Below, piece after piece: positions 1 through 5,922 of a stretch of DNA of 6,797 nt (positions are counted from its first letter, which is position 1; each line of letters opens with the position of its first letter). Location: positions 1 to 6,797 of the forward strand of contig CAKRHL010000111.1 of assembly GCA_934338765.1 (NCBI GenBank), read 5' to 3'. Origin of the DNA: an uncultured Lachnospiraceae bacterium (GTDB lineage Bacteria > Bacillota > Clostridia > Lachnospirales > Lachnospiraceae). Made by a program: the position numbers and the translations under genes. A model generated the notes under the pieces. The model did no database searches. It was not told the DNA's origin and saw nothing but the letters and a program-made list of their open reading frames with translations.

Positions 1-21
1 GACACCTTTGTCATAAATCCC

Positions 22-49
22 ATTATATTCATTCCGTCTTTTCTGTCAA
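22..49 (-). promoter_or_regulatory. Perfect consensus sigma-A promoter firing out of the left edge
   Basis: On the minus strand a TTGACA hexamer (49 down to 44) is followed by exactly 16 bases and a TATAAT hexamer (27 down to 22). Both hexamers match the consensus at all positions. Transcription would start near position 15 and leave the window, so the gene it serves lies beyond the left edge and cannot be named. It sits downstream of the 135-926 gene and reads in the same direction. An inverted repeat, TTCTGT-N11-ACAGAA (41-63), overlaps the -35 box and could be an operator; that part is inference. Confidence 0.75.
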
Positions 50-65
50 GGAACTTTACAGAACT

Positions 66-134
66 CTTTTTTTAAAAAAGTTTCATGAATGCTTCACTTT
101 CCATTATTCGTTTTTCACAAAATAATCGAAAGTG
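66..134 (-). terminator. Inverted repeat directly after the 135-926 stop codon, possible weak terminator
   Basis: The arms 95-108 and 121-134 pair at 13 of 14 positions: CACTTTC with GAAAGTG and ATTATT with AATAAT, with one C-C (minus: G-G) mismatch at 102/127 and a 12-base loop. The outer arm abuts the stop codon at 135. On the minus strand the stem is followed after about 15 bases by six T (79-74), inside an A/T palindrome at 66-80. The stem is A/T-rich and the T run is not adjacent, so this is not a textbook terminator. It may instead protect the 3' end of the message. Its position between a stop codon and a new promoter supports a boundary role. Confidence 0.45.
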
Positions 135-926
135 CTATTTATTTTGTGGGGCAAAATCCGGATTTACATCCCCATCTTTTAAAGAATCATCGGTCAAAAA
201 CTTTATAAAAGCAGCTGCTTCCTCCTGCTTTCTGGAAGAATTGGACACTCCAAGCACAGCAGATCTGCTTTTCCCGCCCAGAGCCTTGTACTTCTTACAG
301 TCTGCAACATCAATACCAAAGTTATACATTGTCTCGTCAATCTCCTTCTCACCGCGGATATTCTCTCCGTCAATGATCGGACAGTACACCCTTTTATCCT
401 TTGGCCAGTCCTTAAATGCCGCCACAGTATCCGAGCTTTCCGGCTCGAAGAAATATCCTGCCGTAGCATAACCGGTAAATCCCTTCTTGGGTGCGATCAC
501 AATATCACAGGTTCCGGCATAAATATAACTCTGCAGCTGCTCGCTTAACGTACCGTTTTTGGAGTTAAACTCTGTATTGATCGTCACGATCTCATGCTTG
601 TTATCAAGTCCCAGATAGGTACCCACCGCCTTTTCCAGCTTATCTACCTGCTTGTCATCCAGATTCTGGTCACAAATTGCCACATATAATACCGTCTGCG
701 GCTTCGTCAGGGCACCATACAAAAAGTATCCACCCACCAATACAATTGCGGCAATGACCACGATCGTCGGCAGATAATAATCCTTAAAAAACTGAAACTT
801 TCCTTTGCTGTCCAGTTTTTCGTACTCCTTTTTGTAATCCGTATCATCTCTCTGCTGATAGATCAGTCCGTCCTTTTTTACCTTGCTCTTGTCATCTTCC
901 TCGGAATCGTCAAATATTCTCGCCAT
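135..926 (-). CDS. Membrane-anchored protein with solute-binding-protein-like outer domain
   Basis: The product is a 263-residue protein that I do not recognise as a named family. Residues 1-50 are highly charged and presumably cytoplasmic. Residues 52-72 form one clear membrane helix, with no lipobox cysteine or signal cleavage site. The remaining ~190 residues should lie outside the membrane. Segments at 138-160 (GTCDIVIAPKKGF and following) and 231-245 (SRKQEEAAAFIKFLTDD) recall extracellular solute-binding proteins, where a similar C-terminal phrase marks the last helices. The domain is about half the usual length of such proteins, and no permease or ATPase gene is adjacent. Four cysteines (85, 140, 181, 210) are all on the outer side. 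I chose the start at 926 because GGGAAGG stands 9 bases upstream. A longer frame to 1058 would translate through the terminator at 1016-1048. A possible but weak promoter is TTGAAA (977-972) with TATATG (955-950). Function is unknown; a role in binding a cell-surface ligand is only a guess. Confidence 0.8.
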   Translation of the reverse strand: MARIFDDSEEDDKSKVKKDGLIYQQRDDTDYKKEYEKLDSKGKFQFFKDYYLPTIVVIAAIVLVGGYFLYGALTKPQTVLYVAICDQNLDDKQVDKLEKAVGTYLGLDNKHEIVTINTEFNSKNGTLSEQLQSYIYAGTCDIVIAPKKGFTGYATAGYFFEPESSDTVAAFKDWPKDKRVYCPIIDGENIRGEKEIDETMYNFGIDVADCKKYKALGGKSRSAVLGVSNSSRKQEEAAAFIKFLTDDSLKDGDVNPDFAPQNK

Positions 927-935
927 GCAAACCAA

Positions 936-942
936 CCTTCCC
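936..942 (-). promoter_or_regulatory. Ribosome binding site fixing the start at 926
   Basis: GGGAAGG reads 942 down to 936 and ends 9 bases before the ATG at 926. No other in-frame ATG in the longer frame up to 1058 has a comparable site, which supports the shorter, 263-residue protein. Confidence 0.65.
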
Positions 943-1015
943 GGCACACCATATACATAATATGTCTCAAATTTCAAATATCTGATGCACGCTTTTTTCT
1001 TACTTGTAAGTATAC

Positions 1016-1048
1016 AAAAATTATCCTGTCCCCGCAAGGAGACAGGAT
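1016..1048 (-). terminator. Intrinsic terminator ending the pheS-pheT-membrane protein unit
   Basis: The arms 1023-1033 and 1038-1048 form an 11-bp stem on the minus-strand RNA. There is one G-U wobble (positions 1031/1040) and a UUGC tetraloop. The stem is followed by AATTTTTG (1022 down to 1015), a short U tract. On the plus strand the wobble becomes a C-A mismatch and the following bases are TTAATTTC, so the element is better suited to the minus direction. It lies 40 bases after the stop codon of the last gene of the unit and ahead of the next start at 926. Confidence 0.8.
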
Positions 1049-1088
1049 TTAATTTCATACAATTTATCGTTTTTTAATGATTCTACGG

Positions 1089-1418
1089 CTATGCCGTTCC
1101 CAAAATATAGATTACCAGATACATCAATATCATCAGACCATTGATGATCACACCAAGGGACGGAAAAAGCTGCCGGATGTTGTCCAGCTTCAGGCTGAGC
1201 ATAGCAAGCACAAAGCCCCAGATATTAATGGCAGCGCAAACCACTCCCCAAATACCGATCCAGACTCCGGCTTTTCCACCTGCCTCTCCTGACAGAAAGC
1301 AAAGTACCAAAAACAGGACAAGAGATAAGATTCCTAAAACTGTTGACCAGATTCCCTGTTTCGGATGCTTTTTATCTGTCAGATGAAGACCATCCTTACG
1401 TCTTTTCTTTTTAGACAT
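1089..1418 (-). CDS. Small three-helix membrane protein (DUF6142-like)
   Basis: The product is a 109-residue protein of unknown function. Residues 1-22 are strongly basic (MSKKKRRKDG... DKKHPKQG) and should stay in the cytoplasm. Three hydrophobic segments follow at about 23-43, 50-75 and 85-107. The pattern of a Lys/Arg-rich head, a TDKKHP-type phrase, three helices and an LFPSLG-type turn before the last helix matches my memory of the DUF6142 family of Clostridia. That name is recall, not a search result. The ATG overlaps the last 8 bases of the VanZ-like gene (ATGTCTAA), and AGGTGA sits 9 bases upstream within that gene. Translation is thus probably coupled. It is the last gene before the terminator at 1016-1048. 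No catalytic motif is visible. Confidence 0.85.
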   Translation of the reverse strand: MSKKKRRKDGLHLTDKKHPKQGIWSTVLGILSLVLFLVLCFLSGEAGGKAGVWIGIWGVVCAAINIWGFVLAMLSLKLDNIRQLFPSLGVIINGLMILMYLVIYILGTA

Positions 1419-1914
1419 GATCCTCTCTCACCTGCCCTTCCGTATTGTCCGGCTGTCCCACGCTTTTTCGGCAGAAAAATATTGTATGAAAAAAGCGGAA
1501 CAGCACATAACCGATAATTCCTCCTAATGTATTCAGAAGCATATCATCCACATCACAGGATCCTACCTTCGATACAAGCTGAATCAGTTCCACCAATAGC
1601 GACGTCAGAAAGCTCAACAGCAGAATCTTCCAGAATTTACGCTGATTTCTTGAAATGACCGGCAACACAAATCCAAAAGGAACAAAGCACACAACATTGC
1701 CCAGAAGATTCAACAGCACATAATAACTGCCGATTGCATGCCAGTAGAAAATGTATCTCCGGATTTCCTTAAACGGAACCAGACTGTACTTGTATTCATC
1801 ACTTGGTACCCGTCCCAGCTGCTCACTGAAAAACAGGAAGTACACCAGTGCCACCAGATATACCACAAAGATACACCATGACAGGATGCGGATTACCTTT
1901 TTCGCATTTTTCAT
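1411..1914 (-). CDS. VanZ-like family membrane protein
   Basis: The 167-residue integral membrane protein carries the VanZ-like pattern. It has a first helix at about 9-29, then a loop with the SLVPFKEI phrase (44-51), then NLLGNVVCFVPFG (68-80) in the second helix. A third helix lies at about 95-113 and ends in ELIQ (109-112). DVDDMLLNTLGGIIGY (121-136) leads into the last helix. The N-L-x-G-N...PFG, E-x-x-Q and D-x-D-D...N-x-x-G residues are the usual conserved set of the family. VanZ of Tn1546 gives low-level teicoplanin resistance, but most chromosomal relatives have no known role and resistance should not be assumed. The start lies 2 bases after the pheT stop. Its AAGGAG site (1926-1921) is inside the final pheT codons, 6 bases from the ATG, so it belongs to the pheST transcript. 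The polar tail (150-167) is poorly conserved in kind. No truncation is visible. Confidence 0.88.
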   Translation of the reverse strand: MKNAKKVIRILSWCIFVVYLVALVYFLFFSEQLGRVPSDEYKYSLVPFKEIRRYIFYWHAIGSYYVLLNLLGNVVCFVPFGFVLPVISRNQRKFWKILLLSFLTSLLVELIQLVSKVGSCDVDDMLLNTLGGIIGYVLFRFFHTIFFCRKSVGQPDNTEGQVREDHV

Positions 1915-1916
1915 TT

Positions 1917-4355
1917 CTAGCTCCTTAATACGATTTCTTTCTCCTCAAGGGCACGGATAACCTTATCCATTGCCTTGTTGACCTCCTCGTCCTTCAGGGT
2001 ACGGTCCGGTGCGCGGAATATGATCTTGTATGCCATGGACTTATATCCCTGGGTAAGCTGTGCTCCCTCATAAATATCAAACAGAGTTACTGACTCGATC
2101 AGCTTGCCGCCCTTCGTGCGGATGATCTCCTCAATATCCCCGGCCAGCACTTCCTTCTTCATGGTCAGACTGATATCTCTGGTCATAGCAGGGAATTTCG
2201 GAATGCCCACATACTTCACATCAAAGCTTGCAAGCTCAGAAAGCTGCTTCATATTGACAACTGCGATATAAGCCTTCTGTCCGATAGAGAAATTGTCAAG
2301 CACCTGCGGATGGATCTCACCGAGATATGCAACCTCACAGCCCTCATAAATAACCTTTGCCTGACGTCCCGGATGCAGAAAGCTCTTGCCTGCCTGTGGA
2401 TCATATTTGGCAGCCTTCTTCAGTCCCATACGCTGCATCAGACTCTCCACAACACCCTTCATGGTAAAGAAATCACCCTCACCATACATTCCAAGGGTAA
2501 GCTGCATCTGCTCCTCCGGAAGCTCAGTAAGCGGCAGACTCTTTGGAAGATAAACATTGGCCAGCTCATAAAGACGAACATTCTGATTGCGGCGGTTATA
2601 GTTTGTTGCAAGAGAGGTCAGCATACCGCCAATGGCTGACGTACGCATAACGCTGTAGTCCTCTCCCAGTGGATTCATAATGGCAATGCTCTTACGCAGC
2701 ACATCATCCTCCGGCAGAAGAAGCTTGTCATAAACCTTCGGGCTTTCAAAAGAGAAGGTCATTCCCTCCATAAAACCATAGGCTTCCACAATATCTCTTG
2801 CCATATTCTCATGCTGCATCTTCTCAGAAAGTCCGCCTGCTGTTGCAGAACCGGACGGAAGTGTCATCGGAATATTGTCGTATCCGAAGAAACGTGCAAC
2901 CTCCTCAGCCAGATCCGCAAGTCTTTCCAGATCCTGTCTCCAGGTTGGTACGAGAACTTCCTTTTTCTCACGATCTACTGTCAGATCCAGCTTTTCAAAA
3001 TATGCTACCATGGTATCCTCATCAATATCGGTGCCAAGAAGGGCATTGATCTTCTCTACATTATATGTGATGGTGATCGGTTCTTTCTTAACCGGATATA
3101 CGTCCACAGCTCCCCCCACAACTTCACCGGCACCCAGCTCCTCGATGAGCTGGCAGGCACGGTTCATGGCGTCGATCGCATTGTTCGGATCAAGTCCCTT
3201 CTCAAACTTTGCCTGCGCATCGGTACGCATACCAAGCTTCTTGCCGGATTTACGGATATTGGTTCCGTCGAAGGTTGCTGCCTCAAAAAGCATAGTAGTC
3301 ACATCATCGGTGATCTTGGAGTTCTCGCCACCCATAATACCGGCAACGCCTACCGGCTTCTCTCCGTCACAGATTACCAGCATGGTATCGTCAAGAACTC
3401 TCTCCTGACCATCCAGTGTCATAAACGGCTCATCCTTGTGCGCTTTACGTACAACAATCTTATGATCTGCCAGTTTGTCCAGATCATACGCATGCATTGG
3501 CTGTGCATACTCCTCCATTACATAGTTGGTAATATCCACAATATTATTGATCGGACGGATACCGACAGAAGCAAGACGACGCTGCATCCACTCCGGAGAC
3601 GGAGCGAGCTTGATATTTTTTACGACTCTTGCCACATAACGGGAGCAAAGCTCCGGTGCCTGTACCTCGACCGATACATAATCATTGACATCCTCGCCGT
3701 TACCTGTCTCTTTCACCTCCGGAAGCACCAGATCCTTACGGAAGGTTGCCGCTACCTCTCTGGCAATACCGATCTGTCCAAAACAATCTACACGGTTTGA
3801 GGTTACCTCATACTCAAATACCACATCATGAAGTCCCAGAAGCTCTACCGCATCTGATCCGATCGGAGCATCGGCATACTCCGGATTATCACTGAGGATA
3901 TAGATGCCATCCTCTGCAGCATCCGGATACATGTCTGTATTGGAACCCAGCTCTTCAATGGAACACATCATACCAAAGGAATCCACTCCTCTGAGCTTTC
4001 CTTTTTTGATCTTGAAGCCCTTCTCTGACTCGCCGTCCTTGTGGCTGCTGGCTACATGTCCACCGTCCAGAACAACCGGCACCTTATCTCCCTCTTTGAC
4101 GTTGGCTGCACCTGTGACGATCTGTACCTCTGTGCCGGTCTCATCGATCTGCACCTGGCAGATCACCAGCTTGTCTGCATCCGGATGCTTCTCGATCTTA
4201 TTGATCTTACCAACGATGATCTTATCCAGATTCTTATCTAACTCTGTATATCCCTCAACCTTTGTACCTGACAATGTCATTGCATCCATATATTCCTGTG
4301 CCGTACAATCCAGATCCGGCACATATGCCTTTGTCCATGATATTGAACTATTCAT
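1917..4355 (-). CDS. pheT: Phenylalanine--tRNA ligase beta subunit
   Basis: This is the beta chain of the alpha2-beta2 phenylalanyl-tRNA synthetase, which charges tRNA-Phe in the cytoplasm and edits mischarged Tyr-tRNA-Phe. At 812 residues it has the usual bacterial length. The domains run in the standard order. An OB-fold tRNA-binding domain lies at about 40-150 (IEKHPDADKLVICQVQ, 54-69; the family's HPxADKL phrase). The B3/4 editing domain lies at about 225-400 (QPMHAYDLDKL, GIMGGENS at 339-346). It continues into TDAQAKFEKGLDP (378-390), which is normally RFERG-D, here with Lys in place of both Arg. The B5 domain is at about 418-490 (WRQDLERLADLAEEVAR), followed by a catalytic-like core without active residues. 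The FDX-ACB anticodon-binding domain is at about 715-811 (GIPKFPAMTRDISL). The start has AAGGAAG 8 bases upstream. The gene follows pheS by 26 bases. Confidence 0.97.
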   Translation of the reverse strand: MNSSISWTKAYVPDLDCTAQEYMDAMTLSGTKVEGYTELDKNLDKIIVGKINKIEKHPDADKLVICQVQIDETGTEVQIVTGAANVKEGDKVPVVLDGGHVASSHKDGESEKGFKIKKGKLRGVDSFGMMCSIEELGSNTDMYPDAAEDGIYILSDNPEYADAPIGSDAVELLGLHDVVFEYEVTSNRVDCFGQIGIAREVAATFRKDLVLPEVKETGNGEDVNDYVSVEVQAPELCSRYVARVVKNIKLAPSPEWMQRRLASVGIRPINNIVDITNYVMEEYAQPMHAYDLDKLADHKIVVRKAHKDEPFMTLDGQERVLDDTMLVICDGEKPVGVAGIMGGENSKITDDVTTMLFEAATFDGTNIRKSGKKLGMRTDAQAKFEKGLDPNNAIDAMNRACQLIEELGAGEVVGGAVDVYPVKKEPITITYNVEKINALLGTDIDEDTMVAYFEKLDLTVDREKKEVLVPTWRQDLERLADLAEEVARFFGYDNIPMTLPSGSATAGGLSEKMQHENMARDIVEAYGFMEGMTFSFESPKVYDKLLLPEDDVLRKSIAIMNPLGEDYSVMRTSAIGGMLTSLATNYNRRNQNVRLYELANVYLPKSLPLTELPEEQMQLTLGMYGEGDFFTMKGVVESLMQRMGLKKAAKYDPQAGKSFLHPGRQAKVIYEGCEVAYLGEIHPQVLDNFSIGQKAYIAVVNMKQLSELASFDVKYVGIPKFPAMTRDISLTMKKEVLAGDIEEIIRTKGGKLIESVTLFDIYEGAQLTQGYKSMAYKIIFRAPDRTLKDEEVNKAMDKVIRALEEKEIVLRS
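1921..1926 (-). promoter_or_regulatory. Ribosome binding site of the VanZ-like gene, inside pheT
   Basis: AAGGAG reads 1926 down to 1921 and is part of the last sense codons of pheT (...GTA TTA AGG AGC TAG). It is 6 bases from the ATG at 1914. The next cistron can therefore be loaded by ribosomes finishing pheT, which supports co-translation of the two genes. Confidence 0.8.
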
Positions 4356-4381
4356 GTTATTTTCTTCCTTTCTTTCTATAA

Positions 4382-5401
4382 TTAGAACTGCTTCAAAAAT
4401 CTTGTATCATTTTCGTATAATAATCTCATATCATCGATCTCGTACTTGAACAATGCGATTCGCTCCAGTCCGACACCAAAGGCAAATCCTGTATATTCTT
4501 CCGGATCAATACCGCTCATCTCCAGCACATGCGGATGAACCATACCGCAGCCAAGAATCTCAACCCAGCCTTCACCCTTACAGAAACGGCAGCCCTTTCC
4601 GCCGCATTTAAAACAGGTAACATCCATCTCGGCACTCGGTTCTGTAAACTGGAAGTGATGAGGACGGAATTTTACCTTGGTATCCTCTCCGAACAGACGC
4701 TTTGCAAACTCCTGCAGCGTTCCCTTCAGGTCGGAGAATGTAATGTTTTTATCTACCACAAGACCCTCGATCTGATGGAAGGTTGGAGAATGTGTCGCAT
4801 CCACCTCGTCAGAACGGAAAACACGTCCCGGTGCGATCATACGGATCGGCAATCTTCCCTTCTCCATCTCATGAACCTGTACGGAAGATGTCTGGGTACG
4901 AAGAAGAATATCCTGTGTAATATAGAAGGTATCCTGCTCGTCCTTTGCCGGATGATCTGCCGGAATGTTCAATGCCTCAAAGTTATAATAATCTCTCTCG
5001 ATCTCCGGACCCTCTACAACCTCATAGCCCATACCGATAAAGATATTTTCTACTTCCTCCAGGGTTTTGGTATTTGGATGACGGTGTCCCTCCGGAATAC
5101 GCTGTCCCGGCAGCGTCACATCGATCGTCTCCGCCTTCATCTTCTCCTCACGGAGTGCCTGCTCAAAGGCTTTCTTTTTCTCCTCCAGATGCTCCTCGAT
5201 CTTGCTGCGGGCATCATTTACCATCTGTCCAACCTTCGGGCGATCCTCCGGAGCTATATCCTTCATTGACTTGAGAATAGATGTCAGCTCACCCTTCTTT
5301 CCCAAAAATGACACCTTGATCTCATTGAGCTTGTCCAGCTTGTCAGAGGAATCAATCTGTGCCATTGCTTCATCCATGATCTGTTTTAACCTGTCTTTCA
5401 T
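4382..5401 (-). CDS. pheS: Phenylalanine--tRNA ligase alpha subunit
   Basis: This is the catalytic alpha chain of phenylalanyl-tRNA synthetase, which activates Phe with ATP and transfers it to tRNA-Phe. Numbering is for the 339-residue form. An N-terminal coiled-coil tRNA-binding arm spans about 1-90, and the class II core follows. Motif 2 lies near 185-217 (RMIAPGRVFRSDEVDATHSP, then FHQIEG). The FQFTEPS phenylalanine pocket is at 250-256. A four-cysteine knuckle is at 263, 266, 271 and 274 (CFKCGGKGCRFC), seen in many Gram-positive PheS. Motif 3 is at 305-326 (GFAFGVGLERIALFK). The pocket residue equivalent to E. coli Ala294 is the normal Ala. Two ATG codons stand in tandem at 5404 and 5401. 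GGAGG (5412-5408) is 3 bases from the first and 6 from the second, so I prefer 5401; the alternative adds one Met. The gene lies downstream of a Phe T-box and is followed by pheT. Confidence 0.97.
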   Translation of the reverse strand: MKDRLKQIMDEAMAQIDSSDKLDKLNEIKVSFLGKKGELTSILKSMKDIAPEDRPKVGQMVNDARSKIEEHLEEKKKAFEQALREEKMKAETIDVTLPGQRIPEGHRHPNTKTLEEVENIFIGMGYEVVEGPEIERDYYNFEALNIPADHPAKDEQDTFYITQDILLRTQTSSVQVHEMEKGRLPIRMIAPGRVFRSDEVDATHSPTFHQIEGLVVDKNITFSDLKGTLQEFAKRLFGEDTKVKFRPHHFQFTEPSAEMDVTCFKCGGKGCRFCKGEGWVEILGCGMVHPHVLEMSGIDPEEYTGFAFGVGLERIALFKYEIDDMRLLYENDTRFLKQF

Positions 5402-5407
5402 CATTAA

Positions 5408-5412
5408 CCTCC
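5408..5412 (-). promoter_or_regulatory. pheS ribosome binding site
   Basis: A full GGAGG reads 5412 down to 5408. It stands 6 bases from the ATG at 5401 and only 3 bases from the ATG at 5404, which favours the downstream start codon. It lies outside the T-box terminator and antiterminator, so control acts on transcription rather than on ribosome access. Confidence 0.8.
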
Positions 5413-5449
5413 GATTATTTAAATAGATTTTTGAACGGAGTCTTTCTAT

Positions 5450-5485
5450 GATCGACTTTCAGAAATCAAAAAGTTTCTGAAGATC
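5450..5485 (-). other. Hairpin between the T-box terminator and the pheS ribosome site
   Basis: TTCAGAAA (5458-5465) and TTTCTGAA (5474-5481) pair over 8 bp around an 8-base loop. Flanking GATC tetramers (5450-5453 and 5482-5485) can add 4 bp after a 4-base bulge on one side. The stem follows directly on the T run of the terminator in minus-strand reading. It has no T run of its own, so it is not a second terminator. It might stabilise the 5' end of read-through or processed pheS message; that is inference. Confidence 0.55.
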
Positions 5486-5514
5486 AAAAAAACTCCCTGC
5501 ATCGCAAGGAGCTT
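5486..5514 (-). terminator. T-box-controlled intrinsic terminator before pheS
   Basis: On the minus strand CTCCTTGC (5511-5504), a GAT loop and GCAGGGAG (5500-5493) form an 8-bp stem with one U-G wobble. The outer AAG and TTT add up to three weaker pairs. Seven T (5492-5486) follow immediately. The 3' arm is also complementary to the 3' strand of the antiterminator, so a competing, longer form is possible. Its place between the T-box bulge sequence and pheS is the expected one. Confidence 0.9.
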
Positions 5515-5870
5515 GAAATTGGTATCCCGGCTTCCTCCCGACACAATGTCAGGGACGGAATCTACCGCGGTACCACCCTGTTTCTTATGTAAGCTGTGAC
5601 CACTCCGGCACTGTCCTGTACGGAACATACCTGAATGCCCATCACATAAACACTTCATTGCACGTAACGTGTGCGGAACGTCAGACAATACTAAATAGAT
5701 AGTATCAAAATATGATCAACATATCCTGACTTCTTCCTCTGTCTTTCCTGTCTGCAGCTCACGCGGGAAATTCGATCACACCGGGAACGTAAAGATGCTT
5801 TCAGCCGATGGCATCCTCTCTCTGACCGGATCGATGTTCTCTACTAAACGCGATCATCGCCTTTACATTT
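5486..5870 (-). ncRNA. T-box leader riboswitch, tRNA-Phe specific, upstream of pheS
   Basis: The leader senses uncharged tRNA-Phe and then prevents termination ahead of pheST. Several T-box hallmarks are visible in minus-strand order. AGTAG (5845-5841) is on the 5' side of stem I. AGAGAG (5821-5816) is followed by the distal hairpin GATGC (5815-5811) / GCATC (5798-5794) holding the CGGCTGAAA segment. The specifier region reads GAATTTCCCGCG, where UUC (5769-5767) is a Phe codon; the overlapping UUU is also Phe. The stem II/III region lies at about 5590-5730, including a 7-bp hairpin GATACTA/TAGTATT. The antiterminator has helix A1 CAGGG (5580-5576) / CCCTG (5554-5550), the bulge UGGUACC, and helix A2 GCGG/CCGT. 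UGGU pairs with an ACCA acceptor end, as expected for a tRNA with A at the discriminator position. The terminator follows at 5486-5514. The 5' end is taken from the promoter and is approximate. Confidence 0.95.
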
Positions 5871-5874
5871 GGTT

Positions 5875-5888
5875 GTATGATATCATAC
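5875..5888. repeat. Perfect 14-bp palindrome over the pheS -10 region
   Basis: GTATGATATCATAC is its own reverse complement at all 14 positions, and the symmetry ends exactly there. It covers the extended TG and the whole -10 hexamer of the T-box promoter. It could be an operator or a chance product of an AT-rich -10; no second copy was noticed in the window. Confidence 0.6.
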
Positions 5889-5905
5889 TTTCTATTCTTT
5901 GACAA
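5877..5905 (-). promoter_or_regulatory. Sigma-A promoter of the T-box-pheST unit
   Basis: TTGTCA (5905-5900, 5 of 6 consensus bases) is followed by 17 bases and TATCAT (5882-5877, 5 of 6). TG (5885-5884) one base ahead of the -10 gives an extended -10. The predicted start is near 5870, a short distance before stem I of the T-box. The -35 box begins only 17 bases after the murF stop, and no terminator stands between them. Confidence 0.8.
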
Positions 5906-5922
5906 GACCTAACTTTGAGACA

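Noticed and set aside
41..73. Plus-strand terminator (TTCTGT/ACAGAA stem followed by seven T)
   Set aside because: The stem is only 6 bp and A/T-rich, and no plus-strand gene is present. The same bases contain the -35 box of a perfect minus-strand promoter, so an operator is the better reading.
927..1058. Longer start (1058) for the 135-926 gene
   Set aside because: The extra 44 codons translate the terminator hairpin at 1016-1048, while the ATG at 926 has a good GGGAAGG site.
1411..1914. Glycopeptide resistance gene vanZ proper
   Set aside because: The protein matches the broad VanZ-like membrane family, but no van regulators or ligases are near. Most chromosomal members have no shown resistance role.
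2811..3800. Plus-strand open frame of 329 codons
   Set aside because: It lies entirely antisense to pheT, a certain gene. The protein has no family pattern, and no ribosome site or promoter was seen.
4529..5269. Plus-strand open frame of 246 codons
   Set aside because: It is antisense to the conserved catalytic core of pheS; its composition looks like a reverse-complement shadow with no recognisable motif.
5446..5688. Minus-strand open frame of 80 codons upstream of pheS
   Set aside because: It reads through the T-box antiterminator and terminator, which explain the sequence. No ribosome site was found and the peptide has no leader-like run of Phe codons.
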